Below are positions 57,913 through 64,000 of a stretch of DNA of 64,000 nucleotides, one piece after another. The stretch's first letter is position 1; each line of letters begins with the position of its first letter. A program made the translations under genes and the position numbers. The notes beneath the pieces are model-generated. The model was not told where the DNA came from, ran no database searches, and was given only the letters and a program-made list of their open reading frames with translations. Source of the stretch: Paramarasmius palmivorus (Eukaryota; Basidiomycota; Agaricomycetes; Agaricales; Marasmiaceae); contig JAYKXP010000013.1 of assembly GCA_037176845.1 (NCBI GenBank), positions 434,001-498,000 of the forward strand, given 5' to 3'.

Positions 57913-59232
57913 ATGAGCAAAGCACCATCTCTATCCACTAGACTCAATCTTCCTGTCTTCAGCCCCGAGCTCATTAGTCGTATTTGCACCTACCTACCTC
58001 GAGCAGCACTACTCCGCTTAACCCGCGTTTCTCACTTCTTCCTCACCATCGCACGTTGGCATATAATGAACGAGATTACCCTCGAGCCTCGTACCAGAGA
58101 TGTTTCCGAGCGATACATAACCTCTTTGGTGGAGTCCCATTCAAAGCCTCCACTGCGACATATCCACTTTGACATTGCGATTGCAATGTATCAAATCCTG
58201 TATACGATCAGCCAGTCGTGCTCCAAAGGGAATACCCAATCTCTGGGCGTTTCCTCTTCCATTCGTTACGCGGACTGGCATGGCTACTCAACTGTGTTCA
58301 TCCAACACCTCCTAGCCCATATCCCGAATATCAAGGTCCTGCAGGTGAAGCCCGTCGATAGCCGACTCCAGTTTGCTCTGACATCGGCATATTCATCGAC
58401 GCTGGTGAAACTCACGATCTACTGCTCCATTGGGAAGACTGGTGTAGGGTGGTCTCGGGTCACTCTCCCGTGTTTGGAGAGCATTACATTGGTTCAAGAT
58501 TATTGTATCCCGGCCAAAGAGTGCAGTATTTCTCTATTGGTTGCCAAATTTGTTGAAGCACCTAAGCTGAAACATGCTTCTATTGTTGCTATCGAGGATG
58601 GACGTGTTTTTAGCCTATACGAGCTTCTACTGGCATTTGCGGCGACATTGGAATCAGTGAAGATCCTGGGGGAGTTTTTTTACGAGAGTGAGTATTGCTC
58701 AGCATCTTTGCAGCTATGTCACTCACACTTCTGCGCAGCGTCCAACCAGCGTCTGGTACCTCAACTCCCGAATGTGACATCCCTCCATATTGAAGCTGAG
58801 CTAGCGCATTGCTTACTCATGCACTCCGACAACGCTCTTGAATATCTGCCAAAACTCGAGCGACTAGTTATTGAAGGAGACTGGCAGACGCTGGAATCGA
58901 CATGTTATAATGTTCGGTGGGGGGGAATCAAGGAGACACTCACTCGCATTGCGGCTATCTCACCAAGGCCAGTCATTATTTGCGGTTACAGAGGAGCCGA
59001 AGTCTTTCATCGTACTATCTTTAGTAGAGTTGTGATAGGGCAGCTCATCAATATCTCTGGATGGGACGTCCGAGATGCATTTGTGGTCGAAGAAAGAAGA
59101 TGCGAAGATTTACCATCTCGACGTCCGGCATATATAGATTCAAAGCCGCAGCTACGGGATGTTCCTGCAGTGAAGCGCACCGTTCTGTCTGACTCGGACA
59201 CTGGCACCAGTGATCCAGAGGAAAGCGACTAG
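57913..59232 (+). CDS. F-box-like protein, intronless
   Basis: A single exon of 439 residues begins MSKAPSLSTRLNLP, followed at once by an F-box-like motif (VFSPELISRICTYLPRAALLRLTRVSHFFLTIA). The rest has irregular leucine-rich segments (HIPNIKVLQVKPVDSRLQFA, LVKLTIYCSIG, PNVTSLHIEAELAHCLL, LPKLERLVIEGDW). The C-terminus is acidic and serine-rich (SDSDTGTSDPEESD). It has the layout of mushroom F-box/LRR proteins, presumed SCF adaptors. No substrate is evident. Confidence 0.75.
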   Translation: MSKAPSLSTRLNLPVFSPELISRICTYLPRAALLRLTRVSHFFLTIARWHIMNEITLEPRTRDVSERYITSLVESHSKPPLRHIHFDIAIAMYQILYTISQSCSKGNTQSLGVSSSIRYADWHGYSTVFIQHLLAHIPNIKVLQVKPVDSRLQFALTSAYSSTLVKLTIYCSIGKTGVGWSRVTLPCLESITLVQDYCIPAKECSISLLVAKFVEAPKLKHASIVAIEDGRVFSLYELLLAFAATLESVKILGEFFYESEYCSASLQLCHSHFCAASNQRLVPQLPNVTSLHIEAELAHCLLMHSDNALEYLPKLERLVIEGDWQTLESTCYNVRWGGIKETLTRIAAISPRPVIICGYRGAEVFHRTIFSRVVIGQLINISGWDVRDAFVVEERRCEDLPSRRPAYIDSKPQLRDVPAVKRTVLSDSDTGTSDPEESD

Positions 59233-61334
59233 AGTTGGAGTCGGTTATACACCTGGTGGATTCTTAGAGTTGTTCGATTGTATTTGTTCTCCCCGTACGG
59301 AGTATATTGTAGTAGATTATGTTTTCGAGTCAATGCAAGTTGCGAGCATTTGACTATTTCTTCGGATTGGTATATGTTCGATACATTCCGCACGTAGATT
59401 CTTCTCGGAAAGATGGACTACTTATGGTGTTTGAGTGGCAGCCTTGGCGACGAGTGCACGGAAATCCTAGCCTGCAGTGAGTTTTATTTGCGTTCTGATC
59501 ACTTTTAGATAATTTCAAATACCCTGTATGCAATCCTAGTTTTCAAAGGGGTAGATTGGAAGGCCTAGGATGAGAAATATCTGGACTGCGAGGGTCATGC
59601 AGAGCAACGAGCATGTGGACGACGCTGTTCTGCCAGTGTGACTGAGTGAGGACGTCACACTTACGTGATTCGAGAATCCTTAATCGCACACCACCACTTT
59701 AGTTCTGGCCTCGTCAGCCTTGCACATAAACGAGGTAAGTCGAAAGCCATCCTCACTCGCCGCTTATACTAATTCGAGTAACCTGAAGCTGGAGTCAAGC
59801 TTCATTCTACATCAGACATTCGTTGTGGTATCCGACCTTTCTCGAGGTTCTTACCGGATAAGCGAAGGTGCTAGATCACAGGGGAGCATGTACAAGCAAG
59901 GTCTGTCAAAATTTCGCTTGTTCTTTTTTTTTTTTTTTCGAAAGTCATACAGTGTTCTTGGTATCATAAGCGATTCAAGGACACATATTCACCCGGTTGT
60001 GGTACATGCACTGCAGGCCAAAGTCGGCCGCAAAACCTTCAAAGGCGATAATTACTGTTCCAGGTTTGAGCCATGCAGACTCTGTTGGTAATCGAGGATG
60101 TCATTAATTTCGCTCGAAGAGCCCTCTTCCTGGGCAACGGACGAAAGGCGGATCATTGTTGATTCCTTCTTAGGCTTAGACTCACAGTTCGATCTCTACT
60201 TGACAATGCCTGTCCACATACCTTTCGGTAGCAGCACTGTCCGAGAGCACCCTACTTTTACGCGAATATGACCGTTGCTGCAAGAAAATTTTTCTTACAG
60301 GTTACAACGTTCTATTCGTGGCTTTCAATGATCTGTCATCTTTAATTTGCTAAGTTTGGCTTACAGATCGCGATTTCGGAGCGGTTACTTTCTCCGCAGG
60401 TGCTTGCCTTCACATCGCTTGTGTAGCATCTCGAGGCAAGACCCTTAAACCCACCCGATGCTGGGCACTGTTCACAAGTGATGCATTCCGAGGAAGATAA
60501 TGCACTGGGATTTACCTGCTCGTCATAATCACTCAGGATCTTGCATGTTTAGGTCGTCTGGAAATCCTCGTTCAGCGAATCACATATTTTGGTTGATCTT
60601 TCGCAGATGAGTAGCACCATCTGCCTTGGAGTAAATGGTATCGCAATTACTGGAGAATGATAGCATCACTAGCCATTCTTTTGTCGCGGGGGGAATTCTC
60701 CTCTCCGCTTAGGTGTGACATTCGCTTCAAGCTCCGTTGCACTTCTTCCATTTCCCAACGTAATGTTTCCAGTAAGTGTCAATTGAGGAGAATCAACAAA
60801 GCTCATTTAATCCTATGTTCTAGAATGTCAACTTTGGTCGGAGGCCGGAGGCAACGCCATGCATTGAAATTACTTTGTGGTGATGTCATGTTGTGGGTGC
60901 TACTATACACATTCTGTATTTCTCAGCCTGACAGTCGCATCAAAAGAAGACGTGCCTTTCAATTCGAAGTTCTGTTCAGGTTGAAGGTGCTTCTGCCCCC
61001 GCTGTTCTCTTCCCACGGTACAATTTTCATTCGCCGCTTTGGCTTTGCCGCTGGTATATATATGCAAGCCCTGCTCAGCTAATGGCCATCCGCTCTTTCT
61101 GAGGTATTTATCAGGCCATCTATTTCGAACCATCACTTTGACTTGACAGGTCAGTCGTTTTTACATGGCATTGAGAAGATACTGATATCATTTTGTCAGA
61201 TAAACCGCTCTTGACTTGTGCATACATTCTACGCTTTCCTCATGTCAGTAAAGTTGCGACGAATCATGCTAATGCTTACTCATGCGACTGTAGTCTCTTC
61301 TTTATATCAAATTCGCGCATTCTTTCCTTCGGCG
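59233..61334. other. 2.1 kb intergenic region
   Basis: I see no supported gene or RNA gene. It contains a run of about 15 T at 59924-59938. Short open frames such as 60657-61082 lack features. It should include the PUF gene promoter. Confidence 0.4.
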
Positions 61335-64000
61335 ATGGAGATTACTCATGGCTCGACTACGCCAGATCCTTTAGACATGCCATTAAAGGTGCAGTAGGAT
61401 CATTGATGGTCGCGACTTGCTAATCTAACAAGCAGGATGCTACTCGTTTTTTTGGTGCCGTTGATACATCTCTTGATTATTCGCATTCATTGCTGTTCCA
61501 GGTGAGGTTCTGCGCTTCTGGGACATCAAAGTACGACTGACTTTTCATGGTAGACCTATTTGCGTGATGGTGTGGTCACGGCTCCGCCTTCACCTGTAGC
61601 ATCTGCCGAACATGGATGCCAATCCACGCCTGCACAATTTGCCTCGCTTTCCGGCTCGCGCCCTGCAGACGATAATTCTTCTGCCTCGGAAAATAGTGGG
61701 GACAATAGCTCACAGTGCTATGAGCCATCCTCATCTCCTGCAGCCTCGGAAGGTACCCTTGCCGGTTGCAGTGCACTGCCTAATGCTACGGCGTCACATC
61801 ATCGCACAGATATTTACCAGTCTTCGTACCAGTCCGAAGGACCGCCAAATGCCCTGCCCCACCATTTGCCATTCCAGCAACCACTTCCACCAGTTCCAAT
61901 CGTACCCCCTTACCCACCGTTAATACCATTTCCTATCATTCCTTCTTATCTTCAATCACACCCACCATTTCCGGTTTTTCATCCTTTCCAGCCGCCGCAT
62001 CCCTCTTTTCCTTATCAGCAAATGCATTTGCCAGGACCAAACCATCCTTCCTTCGTTTTTCCAGTCGCCGCTCCATTCTTGATGCCACCTCCGGGTGCCG
62101 TTCCGATGTTTCGTCCACCGCTGCCTGGACTCGCGTCGCAGGTACCATCTTATCCACCTGGTGGCGCTTATTTCCAGGCACCCCCATTGGGTAATCGACC
62201 ACCAATGCCACCAGTTAACATTCAACGACAAGCTCCTCCAGTAAATGCTCAAGCAAGAGCTCCTTCGGTCAATGTTCCACAATCAATTCCCCTCGTCAGT
62301 GCTCGTCCACCGGCACCTTCGATTAACACTCGGCCGATCCCCCCAGCCAGTGCTCAAAAATCAGCACCTCTGGTTGGCGCTCGATCACCAGTTCCCCTGG
62401 TCATTGACACTCAATCAACAGCTCCGCTGATTGATGCTCTGTCACCACCGGACATCAACGTTCAATCGTTAGCTTCTCCAGTTGGCAATAGAACACCAGC
62501 CTCTTCAATTAACGCTCAACCACTGGTTTCCCCAGTCAACATTCCCACTCCGTCTCCTACCGACGAAGCTCAATCAATCAATGACCGGGATGATGATGTG
62601 GTGGGTTTTTCCTTTGATTTATACTGCGAGGCTGATATTGATGATCCTCAGAGTAATCTCAGCCCATCCGACACTTCGATGAGCGAAACATCAGGCGAGG
62701 AGGAAGACGACGTGCCAATTGTTCTCGAAACCTCACCCAAACGTGCCTTCGAGGATTTTTGTCGTCAACGCCAACAGGCTTGGAATGTCTTGGTACGTAC
62801 CAATCAATCAATATCAGGAATTCAAGCCTTTACTAACACAAACATGGTAATTTATAGGATTTACAAGGTCATATAGTCGAACTTTGTTGCACCCAGCGGG
62901 GATCTCTTTTAATACAGTCATTGCTCCCAGCCATGGAGGCTGCAGAGCAAGAACAAGTTTTCAAAGAGATTTACCCTGGCGCTGTGCATCAAATAGCACT
63001 ACACCCGTTTGGGAATTACGTGCGTAGATTCATGTGTTCTGTATTTGCAACCCTACTTACTTTTATGCCAGGTCCTGACCAGGTTTTTTGAGTTTGGCAC
63101 ACCTTCAATAAAGGATCGCCTCGCAACGGTGATAACAGGGTTTATCTATTCATTGAGCCTGAGCCATCATGGGTGTCGCGTGGTGCAAAATGTACGAACA
63201 TCGATCGTCATAATAGTTATCCCACTAACATCATTGCTAGTCTATTCCGTTAATTCTACCTCAACAACGAACAGCTTATCGAAAGGCGCTAGAGCCTTTC
63301 CTTTTGATCTGTGTTCGACATCCGAACGGAAACCATGTATGACTATTCTGCTCTAGGCTTGTGATATCAACACTAAAGGGCAATTACACTATGCAGGTCG
63401 TTCAAAAGTTGATTGAGAATATACCCCCGGAAGAATGCGACTTTGTTCTCCAGTTGGAGAGTCGGGCCGTCGACCTCTCCATGCATTTTCATGGATCGAG
63501 AGTCATACAGCTTGCCATTGCCCACCTGCCACGGCGGTTGAAAGCATCACTATTGCAAAGACTCTATCCATATGCTCGAAGGATTATGTCGGATTTGTAC
63601 GGGGTAAGATCTTATGCCTCCGAACTAAGGACTGTCTGATTCACTAGCGTTGCTCTAGAATTTTGTCATGAAGAGAGTACTCGAATACGGGAATGATGAA
63701 GACTTTCGCATGATCGCCCGACAAGTCTATGGATCCTTCGGAAATCTAGCTCGACATGTGTACGCCTCAAATGTCTGCGACAAACTCGTGTCCTTAGGCC
63801 CACGTGAAATTCGGCAAGCCTTGGCCAACGAATTGTTGCGAGGGTATCCTGGATCTCCGCACTCGATGATTTCCGCCTTGATGAAAAGTGAAAGTGGGAG
63901 TAAGTCCCAAGTTATTATTCCTTGTCAATAATGCCTGAACACCTTGTCTAGATTATGTTTTGCAGAAGATGGTGAACGCAGCAAGTACACGTCATCGTGC
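61335..64000 (+). CDS. Pumilio-family (PUF) RNA-binding protein, 3' end outside window
   Basis: Nine exons are visible: 61335-61388, 61436-61501, 61554-62792, 62858-63019, 63072-63191, 63241-63336, 63397-63603, 63659-63899 and 63952 to the window end. The start MEITHGSTTPDPLDMPLKDA is the first ATG of a frame that splices cleanly on. A long disordered Pro-rich region of about 400 residues contains degenerate 12-residue repeats (QAPPVNAQARAPSVN). Pumilio repeats follow, with base-contact helices visible in RGSLLIQS, GNYVLTRF, HGCRVVQN, NGNHVVQK, HGSRVIQL, GNFVMKRV, SNVCDKLV and NYVLQKMV. PUF proteins bind 3' UTR UGUA-type sites in the cytoplasm and repress or localise mRNAs. The seventh helix (SNVCDK) departs from the usual pattern ending in E or Q. 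Confidence 0.88.

Noticed and set aside
61936..62282. Long minus-strand open frames opposite the PUF Pro-rich region
   Set aside because: They are mirror images of a repetitive, GC-biased coding stretch on the plus strand and have no family features.

Overview
The window looks like nuclear DNA from a mushroom-forming basidiomycete (Agaricomycetes). Almost every gene is broken by many GT-AG introns of roughly 47-75 bases. Intergenic gaps are short around housekeeping genes. The gene set includes families typical of mushrooms: FunK1 fungal-specific protein kinases, F-box proteins with an N-terminal helix, a divergent G-alpha protein and mushroom-type proteins of unknown function. I rebuilt the exon structures by hand from splice signals, reading frame and family conservation. 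Nothing was checked by alignment software.

Layout. 1-7.5 kb: a tandem group of three FunK1 kinases. One (2474-5253) is full length. The two flanking copies (388-1977 and 5766-7393) are members of a duplicated ~2 kb segment, lack the N-terminal third and carry substitutions in the catalytic loop. 7.7-17 kb: a housekeeping block with DPH4 (diphthamide synthesis), MET17 (homocysteine synthesis), an F-box protein, MIF2/CENP-C (inner kinetochore) and the mitochondrial tRNA 2-thiouridylase. 17-18.5 kb: a G-alpha gene that lacks the catalytic arginine and the usual C-terminal helix. Its 5' end is interrupted by a 47-base insertion. 18.5-22.1 kb: gene-poor DNA with one unrecognised three-exon gene.

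22,116-27,579 is the most striking region: an apparently complete 5.46 kb DNA transposon. It has 62-base terminal inverted repeats and a perfect 6-base target-site duplication (ATCGGA). It encodes two convergent, apparently intact genes. One is a DDE transposase resembling the eukaryotic IS3-like (IS3EU) group. The other is a 629-residue passenger with two four-cysteine zinc modules and an alpha-kinase-like C-terminus. A fourth FunK1 (27,842-30,501) starts 262 bases beyond the right end. A decayed RecQ-type helicase remnant follows at about 31.3-31.8 kb.

32-49.5 kb: a dense conserved block of PRP3 (U4/U6 snRNP), MRPL16, a KDM3-type JmjC demethylase, SSK1 (osmostress response regulator), ARS2 (nuclear RNA effector) and ESF2/ABT1 (18S rRNA maturation). 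Several pairs are divergent with very short shared promoters. 49.5-52.9 kb is non-coding apart from simple repeats. 52.9-57.1 kb holds two divergent, unrecognised multi-exon genes. 57.9-59.2 kb is an intronless F-box-like gene. 61.3-64.0 kb is a Pumilio (PUF) RNA-binding protein cut by the window end.
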